Part shown: in pieces, positions 1-9,225 of the stretch | Layout of the letters: each line of letters starts with the position of its first letter | How positions within the stretch are numbered: the stretch's first letter is position 1 | Assembly: GCA_021399435.1 (NCBI GenBank) | Contig: JAJTUP010000049.1 | Span: 408,463 to 472,462 of the forward strand | Reading direction: 5' to 3' | Source of the DNA: Diaporthe sp. PMI_573 | Lineage: Eukaryota > Ascomycota > Sordariomycetes > Diaporthales > Diaporthaceae | DNA: 64,000 nt | Translations under genes and position numbers: made by a program | Notes under the pieces: generated by a model | Database searches by the model: none | What the model saw: only the letters and a program-made list of their open reading frames with translations | Told to the model about the DNA's origin: nothing

Positions 1-1
1 C

Positions 2-1819
2 TTCAATCCCAGGGACGAGGGCCAGGAGCGAGTGGCCGCCGTCGTGGCAGAACACCTGCCCGACGGCTACACCGCCGCATTCGACGGCTTCGACGGCACA
101 GGCCCGGCCGCCCATGACTCCTCAAACCCCGGCCCGCCCGGCCCAGCCTCCTCCGTCCCGGAAGACGCCGTTGACGATGCCGACCATCACGCCGAGTCCT
201 CGCTCCTGCTCCAGGGCGGTGATATCCACCGTGATCTGTTCAAGATCCCCGCCCAGCCGCCCGGACTCCAGCGCGCCATGACCTTCTCCCACCCCGTGCG
301 GAACGACACCCCGGTCAACGAGCTGACCGCAGGCGACATCAACCAGATCCAGGGCTTCCGCAGGCACCATGTCCTGCAGAAGCAGAGGACCCAGCGGCCC
401 CGCGGCTTCCAGGGCGGCACCAGCATGCCCATCACCCGCAGCTTCGTCGAGTTCCTCGACCTCTACGGTGCCTTTGCAGGTGAGGACCTCGCCGATTCGG
501 ACGACGAGGGCGTCACCGATGAGGAGGCCACCCCCTCAGAGCAGGCCATCGAGGAGCAGGAGGCCGCCAACGAGTCCAGCCCGCTCATCCGCCGCCGCCC
601 GAATCACATACGGCGCAAGTCGTCTCGTGTGCTGAGGCGGCAGGGCGACGCGGGCACCACAAAGACCTTCCTGACCCTCCTCAAGGCTTTTGTCGGCACG
701 GGCATCATGTTCCTGCCCAAGGCCTTCTACAACGGCGGCATCCTCTTCTCCTCCGTCTGCCTCATCTCCGTCGCCGTCATCTCCATGTGGGCCTTCCACC
801 TCCTGCTCAAGTGCAGGAAATCCTGCGGTGGCTCCTACGGTGAGATCGGCGAGGTCATCGCCGGCCCCTGGATGCGCAACGTCATCCTGACCAGCATCGC
901 CCTGTCGCAGCTGGGCTTCGTCTGCACCGGCCTCGTGTTCGTCGCCGACAACTGGTTCAGCTTCCTGGCCGCCGTCACAAACGGCGCGAACCCCCTCGGC
1001 ATCAAGGCCCTCATCGCCCTGCAGGCCCTGCTGCTGATCCCCCTGAGCTTCATCCGCAACATCTCCAAGCTGGGCGCCGCCGCCACCCTCGCCGACGTCT
1101 TCATCATGGTCGGGCTCTGCTACATCTGGCAGTACGACATCTCCCACCTCATCTCCGACGGCATGAGCCCCACCGTCGAGCTCTTCAACCCCCGCGCCTA
1201 CACCCTCACCATCGGCGCCTCCATCTTCACCTTCGAGGGCATCGGCCTCATCATCCCCATCCACGCCTCCATGCGCCACCCGGAGAAGTTCGAGTACCTC
1301 CTGGGCCTGGTCATGCTCATCATCACCTGCATCTTCACCTCGGTCGGCGCCCTGTGCTACGCCACCTTTGGCGACCGCACCCAGATCGAGGTCATCAACA
1401 ACTTCCCCCAGGACTCCCGCCTCGTCAACGCCGTCCAGTTCCTCTACGCCCTCGCCGTCCTCATCGGCAACCCCGTCCAGCTCTTCCCCGCCATGCGTAT
1501 CCTCGAGAGCCGCCTGTTTGGCCACCGCAGCGGCAAGAAGGACCTGCTGACCAAGTGGAAGAAGAACGCCTTCCGCACCGCCCTCGTCGTCGTCTGCTGC
1601 GCCATCAGCATCGGCGGTAGCACCAACCTCGACCGATTTGTTGCTCTTATCGGTAGTGTCGCCTGCGTCCCGCTTGTCTATGTCTACCCGGCCTTCCTGC
1701 ATTACAAGGCTGTCGCCTCTACGACGGGGGAGAAGGTAGGCGATGTGGTTCTGATGGTGCTGGGGATCGTGGGCATGTTTTACACGACGGCAATTACTAT
1801 TGCGAGTAGTTTTACGTGA
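2..1819 (+). CDS. Vacuolar amino-acid transporter, AVT3-like (5' partial)
   Basis: A membrane carrier of the Aa_trans (AAAP) family. Fungal AVT3/AVT4 proteins export neutral amino acids from the vacuole. The frame is open from base 2 and no ATG lies before the conserved part, so the start is probably left of the window. The first ~210 residues are hydrophilic, acidic and Ser/Arg-rich, as in AVT3 proteins. The transporter core then begins with TKTFLTLLKAFVGTGIMFLP, the typical first helix, and continues with about ten further hydrophobic segments to the C-terminus (TAITIASSFT). No intron is needed. Family assignment is firm; substrate and vacuolar location are inferred from the family. Confidence 0.9.
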   Translation, partial: FNPRDEGQERVAAVVAEHLPDGYTAAFDGFDGTGPAAHDSSNPGPPGPASSVPEDAVDDADHHAESSLLLQGGDIHRDLFKIPAQPPGLQRAMTFSHPVRNDTPVNELTAGDINQIQGFRRHHVLQKQRTQRPRGFQGGTSMPITRSFVEFLDLYGAFAGEDLADSDDEGVTDEEATPSEQAIEEQEAANESSPLIRRRPNHIRRKSSRVLRRQGDAGTTKTFLTLLKAFVGTGIMFLPKAFYNGGILFSSVCLISVAVISMWAFHLLLKCRKSCGGSYGEIGEVIAGPWMRNVILTSIALSQLGFVCTGLVFVADNWFSFLAAVTNGANPLGIKALIALQALLLIPLSFIRNISKLGAAATLADVFIMVGLCYIWQYDISHLISDGMSPTVELFNPRAYTLTIGASIFTFEGIGLIIPIHASMRHPEKFEYLLGLVMLIITCIFTSVGALCYATFGDRTQIEVINNFPQDSRLVNAVQFLYALAVLIGNPVQLFPAMRILESRLFGHRSGKKDLLTKWKKNAFRTALVVVCCAISIGGSTNLDRFVALIGSVACVPLVYVYPAFLHYKAVASTTGEKVGDVVLMVLGIVGMFYTTAITIASSFT

Positions 1820-2270
1820 CATTTTGCGACATGAAAACGAAGGGGAATATTATAAAATAGGGGAGATGCTGGGGAGAGACAACCTAGCGAATCCGTGGTT
1901 TTGCATGATCAGGAGCATCTGAATGACATATGACGGTGAGAAGACCTCGAAGAACACGAATCGAGTCGGCGCTTTGGCGTGGGAAGAGAGAGGTGTGCAT
2001 GGGAGATAAAATGGGGAATCCGGCGAGCGCGCGAGGGATAAAGGCGAAGAAAGAGGTGTCACGCGCAGATGGGCGACACAGCAGCAGCATATCATCGGTT
2101 TGGACATTGAGCATGTGTGTATGATTTGCTAGCATTGTCTTGGCTATTTTTTTTTTTTTTTGTTTGGAGATAGCGCTTGTAAACGGGTTTTGTGCATAGT
2201 GTTTGGGCAGGTAGGTAGGCAGTTGGTCGTCTATTTCAACAATATACCTGAGATCCCAGCTCACTCGCCC

Positions 2271-2309
<39 letters not shown>

Positions 2310-2430
2310 CTTCATTGTGAAGACTTGTGTCAGCTATACCAGAAGACAGTCGAGGCGCATGAGACATGACTGGAACACAACGACCCGTCCATGTCACACC
2401 CACTGTCCGGGGGCCAAGGAAGGACAAGAG
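1820..2430. other. Intergenic, convergent 3' ends, with poly-T tracts
   Basis: This is the space between the 3' ends of two convergent genes. It contains two uninterrupted T runs (2147-2161 and 2272-2309). No gene-like frame is seen; the short frames here are run through by the homopolymers. Confidence 0.7.
2272..2309. repeat. 38-nt poly-T tract
   Basis: 38 consecutive T between the two convergent genes, directly read. On the minus strand this is an A38 run. It could be a retroposon tail or a replication-slippage tract, and its exact length may be a sequencing artefact. Confidence 0.9.
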
Positions 2431-4098
2431 CTAGTCCCTCCCCGGGTCAACATCATACTCCACGTCCGTCCGGATAACATACTTGGCAGTCGGCTTCTCC
2501 TCGCGCCGCACCCCCGTCCCCTCGTGGAGCAGGCTGCCCTCTGTCTCGCCGTGCGGGAACATGGCCACGCTGCCCTGGATCGGCCTCACGGGGTACGCGT
2601 TGAGGGTTCCCTCGCGGGACGAGGGGAGGAAGAAGGTCGTCTCTCCCGCCGAGAACTCGTCGTTGAGGTATACCAGGAAGGTGAAGAGGGATGACTGTTT
2701 TGCGTCGGATGGGCTGGCATCGTACTGGTATGTGTCGTCTGGGAGGATGCCTGAGGGGGGCCAGGCGCCGTCTAGGTGGGGGTTGTCAGTGTGCTCAATG
2801 AATGAAGGAGGAGGAAGAGACAAAAGAGGGTCTTGAGTCATGGTAACATACCAATGTGCGCCCGGTACTCCGCACCCGGGACATAGCGATAAACCCGGAA
2901 TCGCCGGTTCACCCCCCGGACCTTCCGGCCCCCGACCCGCGCGGGGACGAAGGGCTCCACCCGCGCCCAGAGGACCCTACAAAACTCCTCATCAGCGACC
3001 CAGTAGAAATTGTGCGCCAGCACGCTGTTCTCTACAGCACCAGGATTATCCGCGCCTGGCCGCAGCGGCGCGTCGGGCGCAAACCCTACGCCTTCGGCGG
3101 CGCCTACTATCCGCCCGCACTCGTCGGGCGTGAGAACGTCGCGCAGGAGGTGCAGGTCTGGCACGGTCGGGTGCGAGTGGTGGGTTGTCCTGGGGGCATC
3201 GGGGGATGAGGGGGGAGCTAAGGCGATGGCCCCGTCTCGTGATGCGTATACTGTGGCTGGGTGCTTGTTGGGAGGGTTTCTCTCCGGGCCTGGGACGCTC
3301 TGGATCACGCGGAATTGTGAATTCAGTCCCGCCGGCATGGAGGCCGCTAGTGTGCCGTCCAACACGGATTCGTAGACCATCCTGCGCGGGCGCTTGGCGT
3401 CGCGGAGGTCCCACGCAGGCCGGACGGATAGCGTGCCGGGCTGGGACGAATTTTCCAATGCCGACTTGTCGTCAGCTGCAGGCGACGGCGAGTGGTCCAC
3501 CGGCCCCGTGACCCGCAGGATGGCGTCCAGCACTTTCAGGGTCTCGGCCTGCGCCTCGGTGCGCTTCCCCTTGCCCTCGCGCTGCTCCGCCAGCCCGCTG
3601 ATGACGTCCAGGTCGCGCACCCACCGGCACAGGGCGCCTAGCTTGGGCGCCTGCTGCCGGATGCGCATCTCGGACAGGAGGACGCGCGCCTCTGTGTGCC
3701 CGCCGTCTGCTAGGGCGCCGCTTATGCGGGATGTGAGGTTTGCGTCGGCTGGGGGTGTGTGTTAGCCTTGGCTGGGGCACTGCTGAGTGGGTGATGTCTT
3801 AAAACGAACCTGCAGCATTGAACCCAGTCGTACACGCCTTGCGGAACTCAAACACGGCCGTCCTCAGGTCCTTGCACGCCTTGGACTTGATCAGACCGGG
3901 GTTCTCCACCAGCGCCCTCAGCGTGTCGACCGTGATCTCGAGGTCCTCCTCGGGCACGACCGTGCTGAGGAACTTGGGCTCGAACGCAGTCCCGACTGTT
4001 GGCAGGACTGGCGGCTGCTGCTCCGTCTTGGCCTTCTTCGCCGCGCCGGGCTGCAGCTGCTGGCCCTGCTGCTTGCGCTTCTGCTTGGACTTGGACAT
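2431..4098 (-). CDS. 2OG-Fe(II) dioxygenase, prolyl 4-hydroxylase-like
   Basis: Three exons on the minus strand: 4098-3810, 3748-2852 and 2771-2431. The introns are 3749-3809 (GTTCGT..CAG) and 2772-2851 (GTATGT..TAG). The joined frame is 508 aa. The N-terminus is Lys/Gln-rich (MSKSKQKRKQQGQQ), possibly nuclear. The C-terminal half is a P4Hc fold: the iron ligands HxD are H394-I-D396, created exactly across the second intron (EYRAHI|DGAWPP), the distal His is in SLLHEG (about 478), and the 2OG-binding basic residue is in AKYVIR. Such fungal proteins hydroxylate a protein or small-molecule substrate using O2 and 2-oxoglutarate; the substrate is unknown here. It is convergent with the transporter and lies downstream of the hydrolase on the same strand. 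Confidence 0.85.
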
Positions 4099-4635
4099 GG
4101 TTTCGGCGGCGTCTGAGACTGTCTGCTTCGGTCAGTTAAGACGAAGTAGACTGGTGTATATAGGAGTTGAGGGTGGTTGGGTGAGGTTGATTGGCTCGTG
4201 GTGGGTTTGGCTTGTGAATGTTAGATGAGGCGAATTTGGCAGTGGAACTATGTGTCACGTGATGCGGGTGGTCAGATCCCTTCTCGGTGGCGAAAACGGC
4301 GATGGAGGGGGAAGGCATAAACAGCATTCAGCGGGTACCTGAACTCAATCATTGGATGAGAACTCAGAATTTATTGGATGATCATGGATGGCAGAAATGA
4401 ATATTGTTGGCCGGTGCTGGTACTTGGTGGTCAACATGTAATTCGACTCTTGCAACAGCCCGAGATATCTCGCCTGAACGATATGCAAATGGGTTGATAT
4501 TATCGTCGCCAGTGAGGCAGTATGTACTTGTAAATTCTAGACCATCTGCTAAAACAGCTCTAGCCCAACGCCATCTATAACCTCGCTCTAGTGCCCTCTT
4601 ATACACAAGTCTTGTCTCGTATAACCCAACCCCTT
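4099..4635. other. Intergenic between two minus-strand genes
   Basis: Promoter side of the dioxygenase gene and 3' flank of the hydrolase gene. I see no coding frame, RNA gene or repeat. Confidence 0.6.
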
Positions 4636-6180
4636 CTACACTTCTACGCCCTCAGGCACCGACTCATCTGTAACATGACCATTTGTATCTACATCCTCCG
4701 CCCCCAACCATTTCGACATCACCCGCACCGCCTCCCCGTACTCAACCCCAAGGTTCTCGGGCGGGTTGAACGGCAGCGGCTTGTCCCAGGCGTGCTTCGC
4801 CTCCGGGACCACGCGGTAACCAACCTCCTTGCCCCTGGTCTTTAACCTCTCGGCGAAAACCTTGCCCTCTGCCAGCAGCATGTCGTACTCACACAGGCAC
4901 AGCTGCACGGGGGGCAGCTTGTCGACCAGGTGGTCTGGCATCAGGCCCGGCGAGAGCAGCGGGTTGTCCAGGTTGGCCTTGAGCTCGTCGGGAGGGTAGA
5001 TGTAGGCCGCGTCGAAGATGTCCGTCAGGGACCGTGGCAGGGTCATCTCGGGCTTGGAGCAGGTTAGGCGCTTTCGCGGCCGCGACATTGTCCAGTCCAG
5101 AAGCGGGTAGAAGAGCATCAGGCCCACCGGCTGTGGGGTCTCTGCTGCAGCCGCCTTTGGTATCTTGGAGCCGCTCTCCCCTGTCGACAGATTCAATCTC
5201 GACATCGAGTCGGTCAGGGCGGGCTCGATCTTGTAGCCGAACTTGGCGTGGTCTTGCAGCAGTGTCCAGCTCGCCAAGGCCAGTGTCCCTCCGGCGGAGA
5301 AGCCGGTGAGGATGATCTTGTTGGGGTCTATCCAGAACTCGTCCGCCCTCCGCCATATTTGTAATATTGCGTCCGCGCAGTCCTCGACCGGCGTGGGGAA
5401 GGGATACGTAGGCGCCAGCCGATACTCGACCGAGAACACCACGGCGCCCAGGGCCTGCATGACTGCCATGGCCCACCTCCCGTCGTCTGTGGCCTGTCCC
5501 AGCACGAAGCCCCCGCCGTGGAAGTTGATGATGGCCGGGCGCCGGGATGTCGGGTCGGGCTGCGGGTTCAGCGTCGAGGGGATCTTGTCCATCGGGTTGT
5601 CGACGGGCCCCGAGGGGGTGGTCGGCAGGGATAGGGAGCTTTTCGACCTCATCGAATGGGACGACTTGAAGGATATTCGGGACGACAGCCGCGACAGGGA
5701 AGGTCTGAGAGAAGACCCGCCCTTGTCACCCTTCTCATCCACACTCCCGCGCACCGAGCTTTTGGACGAGAAGCGGGACAGCGGGGGCTTCAGAGAATCG
5801 CCAGACTCGTCCCCGCTCTCCTTGCTCCTCTTCTTCTTGAGAGACCTCATACTGCCCCTGGAGCTCTTTCTCGACAAGGGACGGTCTGGCGTCCAGACCT
5901 CAGCCTTGATCTTCTCCTTGCCTTTGTATTTTGCGGACAGGGTTGAGTCGAAGTAGATGGTCTTGTGGGGGGAGGGAACGGCAGGCGAGGTCATGTTGCC
6001 CATGCCGAAGGCGATGGACGCCCCGGTACGGTATGCATACGCTCGAGTGGCCAGGGACCATCGTGAGGACTGCTCGAGAGGATTGTGGTATACATCGGTG
6101 GAGGGTTCCTCGAGCGCGTCTTTGGCTTCTTGGGTGACATCTGGCTGCTCAGCCAAGGTGGCAGCGGCACCTTCGGACAT
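4636..6180 (-). CDS. Alpha/beta hydrolase, HSL-type esterase/lipase
   Basis: Single exon, 514 aa. The hormone-sensitive-lipase signature is complete: oxyanion-hole HGGG at 221-224, nucleophile elbow GFSAGG with Ser295, acid Asp in CEYDML (about 433) and His in EAKHAW (about 463). A low-complexity Ser/Arg/Lys-rich stretch (about 100-190, repeated SRxSSR, SLKKKRSK) precedes the catalytic fold and looks like a phosphorylated regulatory region. There is no clear signal peptide. The protein would hydrolyse a carboxyl ester. It is head to head with the ErdS gene, and since fungal ergosteryl-aspartate is removed by a dedicated hydrolase (ErdH), this neighbour is a candidate for that role. That is inference from position and fold only. 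Confidence 0.88.
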   Translation of the reverse strand: MSEGAAATLAEQPDVTQEAKDALEEPSTDVYHNPLEQSSRWSLATRAYAYRTGASIAFGMGNMTSPAVPSPHKTIYFDSTLSAKYKGKEKIKAEVWTPDRPLSRKSSRGSMRSLKKKRSKESGDESGDSLKPPLSRFSSKSSVRGSVDEKGDKGGSSLRPSLSRLSSRISFKSSHSMRSKSSLSLPTTPSGPVDNPMDKIPSTLNPQPDPTSRRPAIINFHGGGFVLGQATDDGRWAMAVMQALGAVVFSVEYRLAPTYPFPTPVEDCADAILQIWRRADEFWIDPNKIILTGFSAGGTLALASWTLLQDHAKFGYKIEPALTDSMSRLNLSTGESGSKIPKAAAAETPQPVGLMLFYPLLDWTMSRPRKRLTCSKPEMTLPRSLTDIFDAAYIYPPDELKANLDNPLLSPGLMPDHLVDKLPPVQLCLCEYDMLLAEGKVFAERLKTRGKEVGYRVVPEAKHAWDKPLPFNPPENLGVEYGEAVRVMSKWLGAEDVDTNGHVTDESVPEGVEV

Positions 6181-9100
6181 GGTCTGATTTTCTTGGGAGT
6201 TTTTGCTTCTGGAGGGGTTCGATTTAGAATTCGATTTCTGGCTCGGTAGGGACTGCTGTTGCTGTCGACTTGCCGCAACTCTGGCAACGTGGTGGCTATT
6301 TCGCTTAGCAAGGGAAGGAGGAAGCCTGTTTTCTTTGATGGAATGGGTACAAACAAGGGTACGTCATTTCGCGATAAGCCCTGCGGAGGTTTTGGTGTTG
6401 GACACTACCACCCACATCGTGTCTCGGGGGTATTTAATTGTGCTATGGGTTGTACAGTTGTAAGTAACGTGGGTAGGCACCTGGGCAGTCAGAGAGGTGG
6501 GTATGACTGGGGCATCTCTGGGGTCATCTCCCCAGCAAGGCACAAGGAGATGAGTCCGAGTGTGAAACTGTGGCTTTCATCTGCACATCTGCCTCTGGGA
6601 ATTGTCGATCAAGGTTGTTGGAGACGGTGAGGGGGTGGATTTGATGGATGTAGGTACTGTGTTACAAAGCTGTTCCCACGGGCAGAACGGGCCACAACTC
6701 GCAATCACCACTCCGAAATCAAGCAGCATGTCGAGTGACGGAGTGACAAAGTGACGTCAGGTTACCCCAGTCTCGGGATGCGCCGAGCACGGGCCACAGT
6801 GACGTTTTGTGGTGGATGCTTGACGGAAGGAAGATAAAAATTTGGGCAGAACGGGACGGAGACGAGACGGGTGGGGGAGCTTTTGTTCCGGTCCACAGGC
6901 TGCGACTGAGGCAAGAGGCAGGCGACGGAAAGATTGGTCATCAACAAGCCATGGCATTCTACCACAGATCGCCCTGCTGCCCCGTCAGGCCCGTCACCTG
7001 GGAGGGGGCCAGCTCCACTTTGATCTGGCTGTTTCCATCTCACCAGTCCGAGCTCGTCATCCTACCTTATCTACAGTATGTGTGGATATTTGCCATCCCA
7101 GTGCATCCTCACCAGCAATCATCTGCGAGATCGAGCAACGCCTCCATCTGATTCCCATCAAAGCTGCAACTAAGATCACCGGCAGGCATGCAGGCAGGCT
7201 GGCGAGAATTGCCACGATTGCCATGATTGCCATGAATGCCATGGCAAGAAGTTGCGGCCCGCCTTCAGATCTGGCTGAACTAAGGCAGGCCAAGATTGAT
7301 GGACATGCTGGCTCAGCTGGCCGTCCTCCCATGTCTTGACCATCAGCCACAAGATCAAGCTATTGGCGCCGCGAATCAGCGCCTTGGCAGGGCAGCACGT
7401 CCAACAACAAACCCTGGGCGGGACAAGACAAGCCACACCAGCTCACCTCACGCCCTGTTCTCGAGTTTACGCTTTCTCTTGGGACTGGGGCGCCGTCGTG
7501 GACGGTGATGCGTGTCCACCAGGGATCAATCGTCTTGGACGTCTTGTCGTGTCACTTGACAGCCCGAATGGACTCCAAATGGACAGCGAGTGGTGTAGTG
7601 CCGGGCTGGCCGCGGGTTGGGTTACCGTTGTTTCCGTCGCGTCTCCGAGCTGTCCGGCACCTCTCACTCGCCAGAGACGCCGAGCCAGCAGCTGGTGGCT
7701 CGCAGGACCAAGCTTTTCTTGATGTCCCTTGGCAATGGACAAGAGGATGAGCCACGCAGCATGACTTGCCGTGTCCCGACCAAAATGACAGGCCTAATAA
7801 GTCGACAATTCAGATTTCCCCATACTAGATAAAAGAGGGCGTGCACCTGCACAACTTGGGATCTAGGGATGCAACATTTGAGATGACAAACCATGGCCCA
7901 TCCATCTCGGACCTGATGGCTTTTTCGGGCAGATCAATCAACGACATTTGAAATCAACAGCAGTCAGGCGACAAGTCGGACACAACATCGGACACAGCAC
8001 CCAAACGCCACACCGGGCGGACAGACAAGGGCACCCGAGGACCATTTGCTCCGGATGTCCCGTTCCGTGGCCAACATTCCCAGTTTCTCGACCGAAGTTT
8101 GCGATTCGCTTTGGGTACTGTGTACTCGCCCATCTCGATCCCTCCTGCAGCTGTCGTCTGTGATCTAAACCACGTCTGTGTCTGGGTGACTGGGGACCAC
8201 CTGCTGAGAGTGGTAACAATCAGCCACTGGGAGCCACTTTGAAGGGCCTGGACCCGGCTATTCAGTCGTCTTTTTATCGCAGTTACTTCCGGGCTGCCTG
8301 GCTGCGTGTGTTTTGGGCAGGGGATGGGTCATCTCTTTCCCAGCCAGCCGATCAAATATTTGCAGTGAACAGTGACTGTATGCGGCTCGAGGTACGTACC
8401 TTGGCATATTGGGACGTCCCGGTAACGCATCGTGTCTTGTGGCACTTACACCACACCCACGTCATAAGGACCCACCCGTCCTTACTCTCCTTACTCACTC
8501 TACCCCGGCTCGAGCCCGGCACTCGCCAATCGTGTGCAGCCCGTCCAAGCGATCCAGCCAGTGCCAGCCCGGCGTGTGTTGTCTTCGGCCCCGGGCTGAA
8601 CCCAATTTCGCGACGTCGATTTTTCTGGATCGGGCAGGGCAGGGTACCTTGCACTAAAGGGCAAATCCCGCCATCCCGCCCACCTCGCTACCTCGCACCA
8701 TGCCGGTCACGCACGCTACGCACGGAGACAGGGAGGCGACGGAGACGAGGGAGAAGGGGGACGGCACCACACACAGAGAATTCTGTGGAACGCCCGGAAA
8801 CCAAGGAAAGGTTAGTGGTGTACATGTGCTGCAGCTCTTACGTCGTTTCCCCCGTCTATCCTTGCGCAGTACTGTGTAATGCGGCTGGCCCGGGTTGGAC
8901 ACAACAACAGAGCAGACGGAGACACTTCACCTTTATTAACCTTCCATGGTCCGCCCTCCCTTATTTGCCTCCATCGTCATTCAGACGCACCTTTTATTTT
9001 ATTATTTCTCTTCGCCCAAATATCCTTCCGAGACGTGATACCCCCTCCCGCGAAAATACCTCCGCTGACCCATACTGCTGTTCCCTTCGTTAGATGTCCT

Positions 9101-9225
9101 GCTTCTGTGCGGACAACAACACCAAGGAAGAACAAGACTCCACCACAACCAAGAGCAGCACCAAGAGCAGCACCAAGAACAACAAAACAAATACCACCAG
9201 AACTCCTGGTTGCTTCTCACTCAAA
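6181..9225. other. 3-kb divergent intergenic / 5' leader of erdS
   Basis: Between the divergent starts of the HSL hydrolase and the ErdS gene. Open frames of up to 284 codons occur (for example 8239-9093), but they are low-complexity, Pro/Arg/Ser-rich, lack recognisable domains and overlap frames on the other strand. A short degenerate 9-mer tandem (attgccacg/attgccatg) sits at about 7208-7245. A frame in phase with ErdS opens at 9094, but its ATG context is poor. A long 5' UTR, possibly with an intron, is likely here. Confidence 0.55.

Noticed and set aside
536..1822. 428-codon minus-strand frame opposite the transporter
   Set aside because: Antisense shadow of a GC-rich gene: acidic low-complexity product without domains, while the plus strand has a clear membrane transporter.
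8239..9093. 284-codon plus frame upstream of erdS
   Set aside because: No domain, poor composition, several overlapping frames on both strands. More likely part of a leader or spacer.
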